A DNA stretch of 64,000 nt. Origin: Parabacteroides sp. TM07-1AC (GTDB taxonomy: Bacteria > Bacteroidota > Bacteroidia > Bacteroidales > Tannerellaceae). Below, piece after piece: positions 27,031 through 38,425 of the stretch. A model generated the notes under the pieces. It did no database searches, was not told where the DNA came from, and saw nothing but the letters and a program-made list of their open reading frames with translations. Each line of letters starts with the position of its first letter. Position 1 is the first letter of the stretch. The position numbers were made by a program, and so were the translations under genes. The stretch covers positions 1 to 64,000 of the forward strand of contig NZ_QUKD01000016.1 of the NCBI RefSeq assembly GCF_003480915.1, in the 5' to 3' direction.

Positions 27031-29154
27031 ATGGCAAACGATAAACAATTAATGTTTACAAGAAACATCGGTATCATGGCGCACATCGATGCAGGTAAGA
27101 CTACGACTTCTGAACGTATTCTTTTCTACACAGGTTTGACGCATAAGATCGGTGAAACACATGATGGTACTGCTACCATGGACTGGATGGCTCAGGAGCA
27201 GGAACGTGGTATTACAATTACTTCTGCTGCTACAACAACTTTCTGGAACTACTTGGGTGACAAGTATAAGATCAACTTGATCGACACTCCGGGACACGTT
27301 GACTTCACAGTAGAGGTTGAACGTTCACTTCGTGTACTGGATGGTGCTGTTGCTACTTTTTGTGCAGTAGGTGGTGTTGAACCTCAGTCTGAAACTGTAT
27401 GGCGTCAGGCTGATAAATATAATGTACCTCGTATCGGTTACGTTAACAAAATGGACCGTTCTGGTGCAAACTATTACGAAGTTATCCGTCAGATGAAGGA
27501 TGTACTGGGTGCTCATCCGTGTCCTATCCAAATTCCTATCGGTGCAGAAGAAACTTTCAAAGGTGTAGTAGACCTCATTAAGATGAAAGCTATTTTCTGG
27601 CATGACGAATCAATGGGTGCTGAATATTCAGTTGAAGAAATTCCTGCTGACCTGCAGGCTGAAGCTGAAGAATGGCGCGACAAAATGTTGGAAGCATTGG
27701 CTGAATGTGATGATGCTATTATGGAAAAATACTTCGATGATCCTTCTACTATCACAGAAGAAGAAATCAAGGTGGCTATCCGTAAAGGTACATTGGCTAT
27801 GCAGATCAACCCGATGACTTGTGGTTCTTCTTTCAAGAACAAAGGTGTTCAGACATTGCTTGACGCTGTGTGTGCATTCCTGCCTTCTCCTGAAGATACT
27901 CCTGCTATCGAAGGTACTGATCCTAATGATCCCGAAAAAGTAATTATCCGTAAGCCGTTGTTTGAAGAACCGTTGACTGCTTTGGCATTTAAGATTGCAA
28001 CAGACCCTTATGTAGGACGTTTGTGCTTCTTCCGTGTGTATGCAGGTTCATTGAATGCAGGTTCTTACGTTTACAATACTCGTTCAGGTAAGAAAGAACG
28101 TATTTCTCGTCTGTTCCAGATGCACTCAAACAAACAGAACCCGATGGAAACTATCGGTTGTGGTGATATTGGTGCAGGTGTAGGTTTCAAAGATATCCGT
28201 ACTGGTGATACTTTGTGTGACGAAAATCATCCGATCACATTGGAATCTATGGACTTCCCGGATCCGGTTATCGGTATCGCAGTAGAGCCTAAAACTCAGA
28301 AAGACCTGGATAAACTGGGTATGGGATTGGCTAAGCTGGCTGAAGAAGATCCTACATTCCGTGTACAGACTAACGAAGAAACAGGTCAGACTGTTATTAG
28401 CGGTATGGGTGAGCTTCACCTCGATATCATCGTTGACCGTTTGCGTCGTGAGTTTAAGGTTGAATGTAATCAGGGTAAACCTCAGGTTACTTATAAAGAA
28501 GCTATCACTAAGCCTGTTGAACTTCGTGAAGTTTATAAGAAACAGTCTGGTGGTCGTGGTAAGTTTGCTGATATCATCGTTCGCGTTGAACCGGCTGACG
28601 AAAATTTCGAAGGTACTCTGCAGTTCATTGACGAAGTAAAGGGTGGTAACGTTCCTAAAGAATTTATCCCTTCTGTTCAGAAAGGTTTCGAAAAGGCTAT
28701 GAAGAACGGTATCCTTGCCGGTTATCCGTTGGATAAGCTGAAAGTGACTTTGATCGATGGTTCATTCCACCCGGTTGACTCTGACCAGTTGTCATTCGAA
28801 ATCTGTGCTATTCAGGCATTCAAGAACGCTTCTGAAAAGGCAGGTCCTGCTTTGATGGAACCGATCATGCAGATGGAGGTTGTTACTCCGGAAGAGAGCA
28901 TGGGTGATGTTATCGGTGACTTGAACAAACGTCGCGGTCAAGTAGAAGGCATGGAAACAAGCCGTACCGGTGCACGTGTTGTTAAAGCGAAAGTGCCTTT
29001 GGCAGAAACATTCGGTTATGTAACTGCTTTGCGTACTATCACTTCAGGTCGTGCAACATCTTCAATGCAGTTCTCTCACTATGCTCAGGTATCTTCTTCT
29101 ATCGCTAAGCAGGTACTGACAGAAGTACAGGGTCGTGCTGATTTGATCAAATAA
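27031..29154 (+). CDS. fusA: Translation elongation factor G
   Basis: 707 residues. Drives tRNA-mRNA translocation with GTP. G1 is AHIDAGKTT (residues 17-25), G3 DTPGHVDF and G4 NKMD. Domains II-V follow in the normal order. Located in the str operon between rpsG and rpsJ; tuf, usually next, is absent here. Confidence 0.98.
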   Translation: MANDKQLMFTRNIGIMAHIDAGKTTTSERILFYTGLTHKIGETHDGTATMDWMAQEQERGITITSAATTTFWNYLGDKYKINLIDTPGHVDFTVEVERSLRVLDGAVATFCAVGGVEPQSETVWRQADKYNVPRIGYVNKMDRSGANYYEVIRQMKDVLGAHPCPIQIPIGAEETFKGVVDLIKMKAIFWHDESMGAEYSVEEIPADLQAEAEEWRDKMLEALAECDDAIMEKYFDDPSTITEEEIKVAIRKGTLAMQINPMTCGSSFKNKGVQTLLDAVCAFLPSPEDTPAIEGTDPNDPEKVIIRKPLFEEPLTALAFKIATDPYVGRLCFFRVYAGSLNAGSYVYNTRSGKKERISRLFQMHSNKQNPMETIGCGDIGAGVGFKDIRTGDTLCDENHPITLESMDFPDPVIGIAVEPKTQKDLDKLGMGLAKLAEEDPTFRVQTNEETGQTVISGMGELHLDIIVDRLRREFKVECNQGKPQVTYKEAITKPVELREVYKKQSGGRGKFADIIVRVEPADENFEGTLQFIDEVKGGNVPKEFIPSVQKGFEKAMKNGILAGYPLDKLKVTLIDGSFHPVDSDQLSFEICAIQAFKNASEKAGPALMEPIMQMEVVTPEESMGDVIGDLNKRRGQVEGMETSRTGARVVKAKVPLAETFGYVTALRTITSGRATSSMQFSHYAQVSSSIAKQVLTEVQGRADLIK

Positions 29155-29175
29155 TTTAGAAACATATATAACAAT

Positions 29176-29481
29176 ATGAGCCAAAAGATCAGAATTAAAT
29201 TAAAGTCTTACGATTATTCTCTGGTAGACAAGTCTGCCGAGAAGATCGTGAAGACGGTAAAGGCTACAGGTGCTGTTGTTAGCGGACCGATTCCTCTGCC
29301 TACACACAAGCGTATCTTTACTGTGAACCGCTCTACTTTCGTTAATAAGAAATCACGTGAGCAGTTCGAACTGTCATCTTATAAAAGATTGATAGATATC
29401 TATAGCTCAACTGCAAAAACAGTTGACGCATTGATGAAGCTGGAATTACCCAGCGGTGTTGAAGTAGAAATTAAAGTGTGA
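29176..29481 (+). CDS. rpsJ: 30S ribosomal protein S10
   Basis: 101 residues; the [12 protein letters not shown] start and [13 protein letters not shown] core are typical of S10, also a NusE-type antitermination factor. It directly follows fusA, joining str and S10 operons. Confidence 0.97.
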   Translation: MSQKIRIKLKSYDYSLVDKSAEKIVKTVKATGAVVSGPIPLPTHKRIFTVNRSTFVNKKSREQFELSSYKRLIDIYSSTAKTVDALMKLELPSGVEVEIKV

Positions 29482-29502
29482 GTTATTTAAAAATTAAGTG
29501 AA

Positions 29503-30120
29503 ATGCCAGGATTATTAGGAAAAAAAATCGGAATGACATCCGTTTTCAGTGCCGAGGGAAAGAATCTTCCATGCACTGTTATCGAAGTGGGTCCTTGTGT
29601 TGTTACACAGATTAAGACTTTGGAAAAAGATGGCTATGAAGCTGTACAGTTAGGTTTCGAAGACAAAAAAGAGAAACATACTACACAGCCTGAAATGGGT
29701 CACTTCAAAAAAGCCGGTGTAACTCCCAAGAGATACTTGGCCGAGTTCAAGAATTTTGAAACTGCATACAATCTGGGTGACGTGATCACTGTGGATTATC
29801 TGGAAAATGCAGGTTTCGTTGATGTAGTTGGTACATCAAAAGGTAAAGGTTTCCAGGGTGTAGTAAAACGTCATGGTTTCGGTGGTGTAGGTCAGACTAC
29901 TCACGGTCAGCATAACCGTTTGCGTGCTCCCGGTGGTATTGGTGCTTGTTCTTACCCTGCAAAGGTATTCAAGGGCATGCGTATGGCCGGACAGATGGGT
30001 AATGAACGTGTAACAGTTCAGAACCTGGAAGTGATCAAGGTAATGCCGGAACACAATCTTTTATTGGTTAAAGGATCTGTTCCAGGAGCAAAAGGTTCAA
30101 TCGTATTAATTGAAAAGTAA
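29503..30120 (+). CDS. rplC: 50S ribosomal protein L3
   Basis: 205 residues; [13 protein letters not shown] start and the [20 protein letters not shown] loop that reaches the peptidyl transferase centre. Stop overlaps the rplD start by one nt. Confidence 0.97.
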   Translation: MPGLLGKKIGMTSVFSAEGKNLPCTVIEVGPCVVTQIKTLEKDGYEAVQLGFEDKKEKHTTQPEMGHFKKAGVTPKRYLAEFKNFETAYNLGDVITVDYLENAGFVDVVGTSKGKGFQGVVKRHGFGGVGQTTHGQHNRLRAPGGIGACSYPAKVFKGMRMAGQMGNERVTVQNLEVIKVMPEHNLLLVKGSVPGAKGSIVLIEK

Positions 30121-30749
30121 TGGAACTGAGCGTATTTAATATTAAAGGTGAAGATACCGGAAGAAAGGTAACTTTGAACGATGCTATCTTCGGCATTGAA
30201 CCCAATGATCATGCCATCTACCTGGATGTAAAACAGTATTTGGCTAACCAGCGTCAGGGTACTCACAAATCGAAAGAAAGAAGTGAGATCTCTGGTAGTA
30301 CACGCAAACTGATCCGTCAGAAAGGTGGTGGTGGAGCCCGTCGTGGTGATATCAACTCTCCTGTATTGGTTGGTGGTGCTCGCGTTTTCGGTCCGAAACC
30401 GAGAGATTATGAGTTCAAATTGAATAAGAAGGTAAAAGGTCTGGCTCGTAAGTCTGCTTTGGCTTATAAAGCTAAAAATAATGCAATTGTAGTTGTAGAA
30501 GATTTCGCTCTGGAAGCTCCGAAGACTAAAGAATTTGTAACAATTGCTAAAAACCTGAAAGTGGCTGATAAAAAGTTACTTATGGTTTTACCGGAGAAAA
30601 ATAATTTTGTATATTTGTCGGCTCGTAATTTAGAAAAGACAAATGTTATAACAGCCTCTGAATTAAACACATACAAAGTGCTTGATGCAGCTAATTTGGT
30701 TTTGACTGAAAGCTCTGTTGCTGTTATAGAAAAACTTTTTAATGCATAA
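30120..30749 (+). CDS. rplD: 50S ribosomal protein L4
   Basis: 209 residues. Binds 23S rRNA and lines the exit tunnel; the [12 protein letters not shown] loop is the tunnel-facing, macrolide-relevant part. Also the classical S10-operon repressor in enterobacteria, though the mechanism may differ here. Confidence 0.96.
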   Translation: MELSVFNIKGEDTGRKVTLNDAIFGIEPNDHAIYLDVKQYLANQRQGTHKSKERSEISGSTRKLIRQKGGGGARRGDINSPVLVGGARVFGPKPRDYEFKLNKKVKGLARKSALAYKAKNNAIVVVEDFALEAPKTKEFVTIAKNLKVADKKLLMVLPEKNNFVYLSARNLEKTNVITASELNTYKVLDAANLVLTESSVAVIEKLFNA

Positions 30750-30760
30750 GGAGTAAAGAA

Positions 30761-31054
30761 ATGGGAATTATCATTAAACCTATAGTAACAGAGAAGCAAA
30801 CAGCGATTACAGAAAAAATGGCTAATCGCTATGGTTTTCGTGTTTCTCCTGATGCCAACAAGTTGGAGATCAAAAAAGCTGTACAGGATATGTATAATGT
30901 AACCGTAGTTGATGTTAACACCATCAACTACTCTGGCAAGCAGAAAAGCCGTTATACAAAATCAGGTATTATCAATGGTAAACAATCAGCTTTTAAGAAG
31001 GCAATCGTAACGTTGAAAGAAGGAGAAACAATAGATTTCTTTAGTAATATCTAA
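30761..31054 (+). CDS. rplW: 50S ribosomal protein L23
   Basis: 97 residues; [15 protein letters not shown] start, and the tunnel-exit protein to which trigger factor and SRP dock. Partner of the tig product at 9293. Confidence 0.97.
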   Translation: MGIIIKPIVTEKQTAITEKMANRYGFRVSPDANKLEIKKAVQDMYNVTVVDVNTINYSGKQKSRYTKSGIINGKQSAFKKAIVTLKEGETIDFFSNI

Positions 31055-31062
31055 AAAAAGAA

Positions 31063-31887
<825 letters not shown>

Positions 31888-31907
31888 TCTGATTAATTAA
31901 GTAAACT

Positions 31908-32177
31908 ATGAGTCGTTCACTAAAAAAAGGCCCGTATATTAACGTAAAGCTGGAAAAGAAAGTCTTGACTATGAATGAGTCAGGAAAGAAAGCCGTAGTT
32001 AAGACATGGGCAAGAGCTTCAATGATCTCGCCTGATTTCGTAGGCCATACTATTGCAGTTCACAATGGAAATAAATTTATTCCTGTTTTTGTAACCGAGA
32101 ATATGGTAGGTCACAAGTTGGGAGAATTTTCACCAACTCGTACGTTCCGTGGTCACGCCGGTAACAAGAAGAAATAA
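31908..32177 (+). CDS. rpsS: 30S ribosomal protein S19
   Basis: 89 residues; [10 protein letters not shown] start and [18 protein letters not shown] core. Part of the 30S head. Confidence 0.98.
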   Translation: MSRSLKKGPYINVKLEKKVLTMNESGKKAVVKTWARASMISPDFVGHTIAVHNGNKFIPVFVTENMVGHKLGEFSPTRTFRGHAGNKKK

Positions 32178-32230
32178 TTATCGGTAGTAACAGGAATTCA
32201 GGAATCTGAAAATAAAAAGAATCAATAAAA

Positions 32231-32641
32231 ATGGGTGCTAGAAAAAGAATATCAGCTGAAGCAAGAAAAGAAGCCCAAAAGACCATGTACTTCGCAAAAT
32301 TGCGTAATGTACCTACTTCTCCGCGTAAGATGCGTCTCGTTGTAGACATGATCCGCGGTATGGAAGTATTCCGTGCACTTGGTGTTTTGAAGTTTTCTAA
32401 CAAGGAAGCTGCAGCAAGAGTAGAAAAATTGCTTCGTTCAGCAATTGCCAATTGGGAGCAGAAAAATGAACGTAAAGCAGAAACTGGTGAGTTGTTTGTT
32501 TCTTCAATCAGCGTAGACTGCGCTACTACATTGAAGAGAATGCGTCCGGCTCCCCAGGGTAGAGGATACAGAATTCGTAAACGTTCGAACCATGTAACCT
32601 TGTTTGTGGATACACTTAGTAAAAACGATAGTCAAAATTAA
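32231..32641 (+). CDS. rplV: 50S ribosomal protein L22
   Basis: 136 residues. The [15 protein letters not shown] hairpin reaches the exit tunnel. A short N-terminal basic extension ([15 protein letters not shown]) is normal for the phylum. Confidence 0.97.
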   Translation: MGARKRISAEARKEAQKTMYFAKLRNVPTSPRKMRLVVDMIRGMEVFRALGVLKFSNKEAAARVEKLLRSAIANWEQKNERKAETGELFVSSISVDCATTLKRMRPAPQGRGYRIRKRSNHVTLFVDTLSKNDSQN

Positions 32642-32647
32642 TTGTAG

Positions 32648-33385
32648 ATGGGACAAAAAGTTAATCCGGTTAGTAATCGTTTAGGAATCATCCGTGGTTG
32701 GGATTCCAATTGGTATGGCGGCAAGAATTACGGAGATACTTTGCTGGAAGATAGCAAAATTCGTAAATATCTGAATGCTCGTCTTGCTAAAGCTAGTGTA
32801 TCTCGTATCGTTATTGAACGTACGCTTAAGTTGATCACAATAACAGTTTGCACATCACGTCCGGGCATTATCATCGGTAAAGGTGGTCAGGAAGTTGATA
32901 AATTGAAAGAAGAGTTGAAAAAGATTACCGACAAAGAAGTTCAGATCAACATCTTTGAGGTAAAAAGACCCGAATTAGACGCAGTCATTGTTGCAAACAA
33001 TATTGCTCGTCAGCTTGAAGGAAAAATTGCTTACCGTCGTGCTATCAAGATGGCTATCGCCTCTACCATGAGAATGGGTGCCGAAGGTATTAAAGTGCAA
33101 GTATCTGGTCGTTTGAATGGTGCTGAAATGGCCCGTTCTGAAATGTACAAAGAAGGAAGAACTCCGTTACACACTCTGAGAGCAGATATCGATTACGCTT
33201 TGGCTGAAGCGTTGACGAAAGTTGGCTTGCTGGGTATCAAGGTGTGGATCTGCCGTGGTGAAGTTTATGGTAAGAGAGATCTTGCTCCTTCATTCACTGC
33301 CTCTAAAGATTCAGGCCGCAGAAATGACAATGCCGGTGGCAACAGAGGAGATAAAAACTTCAAGAGAAAGAAAGCTAATCGTTAA
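32648..33385 (+). CDS. rpsC: 30S ribosomal protein S3
   Basis: 245 residues. KH RNA-binding motif GIIIGKGG and the R-rich mRNA-entry face are present; the C-terminus is a basic low-complexity tail ([16 protein letters not shown]). Confidence 0.98.
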   Translation: MGQKVNPVSNRLGIIRGWDSNWYGGKNYGDTLLEDSKIRKYLNARLAKASVSRIVIERTLKLITITVCTSRPGIIIGKGGQEVDKLKEELKKITDKEVQINIFEVKRPELDAVIVANNIARQLEGKIAYRRAIKMAIASTMRMGAEGIKVQVSGRLNGAEMARSEMYKEGRTPLHTLRADIDYALAEALTKVGLLGIKVWICRGEVYGKRDLAPSFTASKDSGRRNDNAGGNRGDKNFKRKKANR

Positions 33386-33404
33386 ACGTTAGAATTAAGA
33401 AGAG

Positions 33405-33839
33405 ATGTTACAACCAAAGAAAACCAAGTTCAGAAGACAGCAGAAAGGCCGCATGAAGGGTGAAGCTCAACGTGGCAACCAGCTGGCATTCGGTTCGTTT
33501 GGTATAAAAGCGTTAGAGAATAAATGGATTACCGGTCGCCAGATTGAAGCTGCCCGTATCGCGGTAACTCGTTATATGCAACGTCAAGGTCAGGTTTGGG
33601 TTCGGATTTTCCCGGATAAACCTATTACAAAGAAACCGGCCGAAGTACGTATGGGTAAAGGTAAAGGTAATCCAGAAGGATTTGTTGCGCCTGTTACTCC
33701 AGGTCGTCTTATTTTCGAAATCGAAGGTGTTCCCTTTGATATTGCCAAAGAAGCTTTGCGCTTAGCTGCTCAAAAGCTTCCGGTGACAACGAAGTTTGTT
33801 GTGAGACGTGATTATGATATGGCTAATCAAAATGCGTAA
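33405..33839 (+). CDS. rplP: 50S ribosomal protein L16
   Basis: 144 residues; [15 protein letters not shown] start and the [20 protein letters not shown] region near the A site. Confidence 0.98.
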   Translation: MLQPKKTKFRRQQKGRMKGEAQRGNQLAFGSFGIKALENKWITGRQIEAARIAVTRYMQRQGQVWVRIFPDKPITKKPAEVRMGKGKGNPEGFVAPVTPGRLIFEIEGVPFDIAKEALRLAAQKLPVTTKFVVRRDYDMANQNA

Positions 33840-33844
33840 TTGTT

Positions 33845-34042
33845 ATGAAGATTGCAGAAATTAGAGAATTAAGCACAAAAGAATTGCTTGAAAGAGTAGA
33901 TGCTGAGGTTGCTGCCTACGATCAGAAGGTTATTAACCACACTATCTCTCCGACAGACAACCCTGCTCAGATTAAACAACAACGCAGGATGATTGCGCGC
34001 ATGAAAACAGAATTGCGCCAGAGAGAACTTAACAACAAATAA
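33845..34042 (+). CDS. rpmC: 50S ribosomal protein L29
   Basis: 65 residues; MKIAEIRELSTKEL start and QQRRMIARMKTELRQREL coiled helices. Its stop abuts rpsQ. Confidence 0.97.
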   Translation: MKIAEIRELSTKELLERVDAEVAAYDQKVINHTISPTDNPAQIKQQRRMIARMKTELRQRELNNK

Positions 34043-34051
34043 TTGAGCCTG

Positions 34052-34309
34052 ATGGAAACTAGAAATTTAAGAAAAGAAAGAACGGGCGTGGTTACTAGCA
34101 ACAAGATGGAAAAAAGCATCACTGTTGCTATTAAATGGAAGGAAAAACACCCCATTTATGGTAAGTTCGTTAATAAAACGAAGAAATATCATGCTCATGA
34201 CGAAAAGAACGAGTGTAATATAGGTGATACCGTAAAAATTATGGAAACTCGTCCTTTGAGCAAAACAAAGAGATGGAGATTAGTTCAAATAATCGAAAGA
34301 GCTAAGTAA
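34052..34309 (+). CDS. rpsQ: 30S ribosomal protein S17
   Basis: 85 residues from ATG 34052 ([14 protein letters not shown]); a TTG three codons upstream is unlikely. OB-fold core [18 protein letters not shown] and [11 protein letters not shown]. Confidence 0.97.
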   Translation: METRNLRKERTGVVTSNKMEKSITVAIKWKEKHPIYGKFVNKTKKYHAHDEKNECNIGDTVKIMETRPLSKTKRWRLVQIIERAK

Positions 34310-34310
34310 C

Positions 34311-34676
34311 ATGATACAACAAGAATCAAGACTAGTAGTAGCAGATAACAGTGGCGCAAAAGAAGCATTATGTATCCGTGTTTTAGGCGGAACAAGAAAA
34401 CGCTATGCCACTGTTGGGGATGTAATTGTAGTTGCAATTAAGAGTGTAATCCCGTCAAGTGACGTGAAGAAGGGTGCTGTTTCTAAAGCTATCATTGTTC
34501 GCACTAAAAAAGAAATCCGTCGCCAGGATGGTTCATACATCCGTTTCGATGATAACGCTTGCGTATTGTTGAATGCCGGTGGTGATATTCGTGGAAGCCG
34601 TATCTTCGGTCCGGTTGCCAGAGAACTTCGTGCAACAAATATGAAAATTGTTTCACTTGCACCTGAAGTACTTTAA
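34311..34676 (+). CDS. rplN: 50S ribosomal protein L14
   Basis: 121 residues; [20 protein letters not shown] start, highly conserved. Follows rpsQ by 1 nt. Confidence 0.98.
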   Translation: MIQQESRLVVADNSGAKEALCIRVLGGTRKRYATVGDVIVVAIKSVIPSSDVKKGAVSKAIIVRTKKEIRRQDGSYIRFDDNACVLLNAGGDIRGSRIFGPVARELRATNMKIVSLAPEVL

Positions 34677-34694
34677 TTCGTAAAATTTAAGGTA

Positions 34695-35015
34695 ATGAGT
34701 AAATTACATATCAAAAAAGGCGATATAGTTTTTGTTAATGCCGGCGAAGACAAAGGTAAAACAGGTCGTGTTTTACAGGTGCTCGTAGACGAGAACCGTG
34801 CTATTGTTGAAGGCGTTAATATGGTATCAAAGCATACCAAGCCTAATGCAAAGAATCCGCAAGGAGGAATTGAAAAGAAAGAAGCTCCTATCCATCTTTC
34901 AAACCTGAACGTGGTTGACCCTAAATCTGGAAAACCGACGCGTATCGGCCGTAAGGAAAATGCAGAAGGTGCTTTAGTTCGTTATTCTAAAAAATCAGGG
35001 GAGGAAATTAAGTAA
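34695..35015 (+). CDS. rplX: 50S ribosomal protein L24
   Basis: 106 residues; KOW motif around [20 protein letters not shown]. Overlaps the rplE start by one nt. Confidence 0.97.
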   Translation: MSKLHIKKGDIVFVNAGEDKGKTGRVLQVLVDENRAIVEGVNMVSKHTKPNAKNPQGGIEKKEAPIHLSNLNVVDPKSGKPTRIGRKENAEGALVRYSKKSGEEIK

Positions 35016-35572
35016 TGAGCAATACTGCCAGTCTTAAAAAAGAATATCAGGACAGAATTGTTCCTGCTTTGACGAAAGAGTTCGGATATAAATCAGTAAT
35101 GCAGGTTCCTGTACTGAAAAAGATTGTTATCAATCAGGGATTAGGTATGGCTGCTGCTGACAAGAAGATCATTGATATCGCTATCAGCGAATTGTCTACA
35201 ATTACAGGTCAGAAAGCTGTTGCGACAGTATCTAAAAAGGATATCTCAAACTTTAAGTTACGTAAAAAAATGCCGATCGGTGTGATGGTAACACTGCGCC
35301 GCGAGCAAATGTACGAATTTTTGGAAAGATTAGTTCGTATCGCTCTTCCGCGTATTCGTGACTTCAAAGGTATTGAAAGTAAATTAGATGGTAGAGGTAA
35401 TTATACCATGGGTATTCAGGAACAGATTATTTTTCCTGAAATTAATATCGATAATATTACTAAAATATTAGGAATGAATATTACCTTTGTGACCTCTGCG
35501 AAAACAGATGAAGAAGGGTATGCTCTGTTGAGAGAATTTGGGTTGCCTTTTAAAAATGCAAAAAAAGACTAA
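35015..35572 (+). CDS. rplE: 50S ribosomal protein L5
   Basis: 185 residues; 5S rRNA-binding protein with the [10 protein letters not shown] and IFPEINIDN motifs. Confidence 0.98.
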   Translation: MSNTASLKKEYQDRIVPALTKEFGYKSVMQVPVLKKIVINQGLGMAAADKKIIDIAISELSTITGQKAVATVSKKDISNFKLRKKMPIGVMVTLRREQMYEFLERLVRIALPRIRDFKGIESKLDGRGNYTMGIQEQIIFPEINIDNITKILGMNITFVTSAKTDEEGYALLREFGLPFKNAKKD

Positions 35573-35575
35573 GTT

Positions 35576-35845
35576 ATGGCTAAGGAATCAATGAAAGCCC
35601 GCGAGGTTAAGAGAGCAAAGCTTGTAGCTAAATATGCTGCTAAAAGAGCAGAATTGAAAGCTGCCGGCGACTATGAAGCTTTGCAGGCTTTACCTAAAAA
35701 TGCTTCTCCTGTACGTTTGCACAACCGTTGCAAGATCACAGGACGTCCGAAAGGGTATGTACGCCAGTTCGGCATTTCACGTATTCAATTCCGTGAAATG
35801 GCATCCAATGGTTTAATCCCGGGTGTAAAGAAAGCAAGTTGGTAA
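35576..35845 (+). CDS. rpsN: 30S ribosomal protein S14 (zinc-free type)
   Basis: 89 residues, the long form. It has a single Cys (HNRCKITGR), so the zinc ribbon of short S14 is absent. The [20 protein letters not shown] signature is present. Confidence 0.97.
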   Translation: MAKESMKAREVKRAKLVAKYAAKRAELKAAGDYEALQALPKNASPVRLHNRCKITGRPKGYVRQFGISRIQFREMASNGLIPGVKKASW

Positions 35846-35862
35846 GTTTTTTTATTTAAATA

Positions 35863-35883
35863 TTGTCCGGGTGGCCGGATCAA
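35863..35883 (+). promoter_or_regulatory. Hairpin upstream of rpsH (candidate S8 leader)
   Basis: TTG-T-CCGG (35863-35870), loop GTGG, CCGG-A-[T]-CAA (35875-35883), with one bulged base. It lies in the 54-nt gap before rpsH, unlike the tight packing elsewhere in the cluster. A regulatory role is inferred from position. Confidence 0.35.
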
Positions 35884-35899
35884 TTTAATTCATTTATAT

Positions 35900-36295
35900 A
35901 TGACAGATCCTATTGCAGATTATTTGACAAGATTGCGTAACGCAATCAAAGCGAAGCACAGAGTTGTTGAAGTGCCGGCGTCAAATTTAAAGAAAGAGAT
36001 CACGAAGATCCTTTTCGAAAAGGGCTACATTCTTAATTTTAAGTTTGTAGAAGAAGGTCCTCAGGGTACAATTAAGATTGCCTTGAAGTACGACTTGGTA
36101 AACAAAGTGAATGCAATCAAGAAACTTGAGAGAGTTTCTTCTCCAGGTTTGCGTAAGTACACTGGTTACAAAGAAATGCCGAGAGTATTGAATGGTTTAG
36201 GTATTGCCGTTCTTTCTACTTCTAAGGGTGTGATGACAGACAAAGAAGCCCGCGATCTTAAAATCGGTGGCGAAGTATTATGTTATGTTTATTAA
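35900..36295 (+). CDS. rpsH: 30S ribosomal protein S8
   Basis: 131 residues; TDPIADYLTRLRNAIKAKH start. 16S central-domain binder; S8 is the spc-operon repressor in E. coli. A hairpin lies just upstream. Confidence 0.98.
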   Translation: MTDPIADYLTRLRNAIKAKHRVVEVPASNLKKEITKILFEKGYILNFKFVEEGPQGTIKIALKYDLVNKVNAIKKLERVSSPGLRKYTGYKEMPRVLNGLGIAVLSTSKGVMTDKEARDLKIGGEVLCYVY

Positions 36296-36311
36296 TTAGG
36301 AGGAAAGAAGA

Positions 36312-36863
36312 ATGTCAAGAATAGGAAAATTACCAATTCATGTGCCAGCCGGTGTAACGGTTACGATTAAGGATAGCGTAGTGACTGTAAAAGGTCCTAA
36401 GGGCGAAATGACTCAGGCTGTTAATCCTGATATTAATGTAACTCTGGAAGATGGAGTTATGCATTTAACAAGACCGACTGACGACAAGAACCATCGTGCA
36501 TTACATGGTTTGTATCGTTCTTTGATCAACAATATGGTGATCGGTGTATCTGAAGGATACAAGAAAGAACTGGAACTGGTCGGTGTTGGTTATCGTGTGA
36601 CTAACACAGGACAGCTGTTGGATCTTTCTTTAGGTTATACTCACAACATCTACATGCAGTTACCTAAGGAAGTGAAGGTTGAAACGAAGACTGAGAGAAA
36701 TAAGAATCCTCTTATTATCCTTGAATCAGCTGATAAACAATTATTAGGTCAGATTTGTGCTAAGATTCGTTCATTCAGAATGCCGGAACCGTATAAAGGT
36801 AAGGGTATCAAGTTCGTGGGTGAAGAAATTCGCAGAAAGTCTGGTAAATCAGCAGGTAAGTAA
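36312..36863 (+). CDS. rplF: 50S ribosomal protein L6
   Basis: 183 residues with the two repeated L6 folds (GVTVTIKDSVVTVKGPKGE; PEPYKGKGIKF near the end). Unusually for this region, a good Shine-Dalgarno (AGGAGG) sits 8-9 nt upstream. Confidence 0.98.
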   Translation: MSRIGKLPIHVPAGVTVTIKDSVVTVKGPKGEMTQAVNPDINVTLEDGVMHLTRPTDDKNHRALHGLYRSLINNMVIGVSEGYKKELELVGVGYRVTNTGQLLDLSLGYTHNIYMQLPKEVKVETKTERNKNPLIILESADKQLLGQICAKIRSFRMPEPYKGKGIKFVGEEIRRKSGKSAGK

Positions 36864-36884
36864 TCTACGTAAACTGAAATTATC

Positions 36885-37229
36885 ATGACAACGAAGGAAG
36901 AAAGAAGATTAAAAATAAAACAAGGCATTCGCGGTAAAGTATCAGGTACTTCTGAACGTCCGCGCCTTACTGTGTTTAGAAGCAATAAGCAGATCTATGC
37001 ACAGGTTATAGATGATACTACAGGTAAGACTTTGGCTGCTGCTTCTTCTTTGAAGCTGGATGTAAAAGCTCCTAAAAAGGAAGTTGCTGCAAAAGTTGGC
37101 GAATTAATAGCTAAATCAGCTCAGGAAGCTGGTATTCAGACTGTTGTTTTCGACCGTAATGGTTACCTGTATCATGGGAGAATTAAAGAATTAGCAGATG
37201 CTGCACGTAACGGCGGCCTTAAATTTTAA
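36885..37229 (+). CDS. rplR: 50S ribosomal protein L18
   Basis: 114 residues; [20 protein letters not shown] core, 5S rRNA binder. Stop shares a nucleotide with the next ATG. Confidence 0.97.
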   Translation: MTTKEERRLKIKQGIRGKVSGTSERPRLTVFRSNKQIYAQVIDDTTGKTLAAASSLKLDVKAPKKEVAAKVGELIAKSAQEAGIQTVVFDRNGYLYHGRIKELADAARNGGLKF

Positions 37230-37234
37230 TGAAG

Positions 37235-37753
37235 ATGGCAGGAGTTAATAATAGAGTTAAATCGACCAACGACTTAGAGTTGAAGGACAGATTGGTTGCA
37301 ATCAACCGCGTAACTAAAGTTACAAAAGGTGGACGTACTTTTAGTTTTGCTGCTATCGTAGTAGTAGGAAACGAAGACGGTATCATCGGTTGGGGCTTAG
37401 GTAAAGCTGGTGAAGTAACGACAGCTATCGCTAAAGGTGTAGAAGCTGCTAAAAAGAATTTGATCAAGGTTCCTGTTCACAAAGGTACTATTCCTCACGA
37501 ACAACTTGCTAAATTCGGTGGTGCACAGGTGCTGATCAGACCGGCATCTCATGGTACTGGTGTAAAAGCCGGTGGTGCTATGCGTGCTGTATTGGAAAGT
37601 GTTGGTATTACTGACGTTTTGGCAAAGTCTAAAGGTTCTTCAAACCCTCACAACTTAGTAAAAGCTACTATTGCTGCTTTGAGTGAATTGAGAAGTCCGT
37701 TTACTGTTGCTCAGAATAGAGGTATTGCTGTTGAAAAAGTGTTTAGAGGTTAA
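37235..37753 (+). CDS. rpsE: 30S ribosomal protein S5
   Basis: 172 residues from [10 protein letters not shown], the usual Bacteroidales start; ATG 37229 would add two residues. Core [21 protein letters not shown] and the spectinomycin-contact loop are present. The gene is adjacent to rplR with no gap. Confidence 0.97.
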   Translation: MAGVNNRVKSTNDLELKDRLVAINRVTKVTKGGRTFSFAAIVVVGNEDGIIGWGLGKAGEVTTAIAKGVEAAKKNLIKVPVHKGTIPHEQLAKFGGAQVLIRPASHGTGVKAGGAMRAVLESVGITDVLAKSKGSSNPHNLVKATIAALSELRSPFTVAQNRGIAVEKVFRG

Positions 37754-37769
37754 TTAGGGAGGAAAAATT

Positions 37770-37946
37770 ATGGCGACTATTAAAATTAAACAAGTTAAGA
37801 GTAGAATTAAGTGCCCGAAAGACCAAAAAAGAACACTGGATGCACTGGGCCTGACAAAGTTGAACCGTGTAGTAGAACATGAAGCTACTCCGGCTATCTT
37901 GGGCATGGTTGAGAAAGTGAAACATTTGGTTTCAGTAGAAAAGTAA
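37770..37946 (+). CDS. rpmD: 50S ribosomal protein L30
   Basis: 58 residues (MATIKIKQVKSRIKCPKDQK ... VKHLVSVEK). The short length is normal for L30. A GGGAGG lies 6-7 nt upstream. It sits in the conserved rpsE-rpmD-rplO order. Confidence 0.96.
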   Translation: MATIKIKQVKSRIKCPKDQKRTLDALGLTKLNRVVEHEATPAILGMVEKVKHLVSVEK

Positions 37947-37975
37947 TAATTGGTTGAAAAAATAAATTATAAGAT

Positions 37976-38422
37976 ATGAACTTATCAAATTTAAAACCTG
38001 CTGAAGGATCTACTAAGACCAGAAAAAGAATCGGCCGTGGTCCGGGTTCAGGATTAGGAGGAACTTCAACAAGAGGTCATAAAGGAGCAAAGTCTAGATC
38101 TGGTTATTCAAGAAAGATCGGATTTGAAGGTGGTCAGATGCCAATTCAGAGACGTTTGCCTAAATTTGGTTTCAAGAATATTAATCGTGTTGAATATAAA
38201 GCTATCAATATCGCTACATTACAGTTAATGGCTGAAGCTCAGAACTTAACTAAAATTGGTGTTAACGAATTGATCGAAGCTGGTTTTATTTCTTCATCTC
38301 AATTGGTTAAAATTCTTGGTAATGGTAGCCTGACTGTTAAATTAGATGTTGAAGCTCACGCTTTCTCTAAGAGTGCAGAAGCAGCTATCCAGGCCGCAGG
38401 TGGAACTGTTGTTAAACTCTAA
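37976..38422 (+). CDS. rplO: 50S ribosomal protein L15
   Basis: 148 residues; basic N-terminus with RKRIGRGPGSGLGGTSTRGHKG and LPKFGFKN. Three nt before secY. Confidence 0.97.
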   Translation: MNLSNLKPAEGSTKTRKRIGRGPGSGLGGTSTRGHKGAKSRSGYSRKIGFEGGQMPIQRRLPKFGFKNINRVEYKAINIATLQLMAEAQNLTKIGVNELIEAGFISSSQLVKILGNGSLTVKLDVEAHAFSKSAEAAIQAAGGTVVKL

Positions 38423-38425
38423 GTC

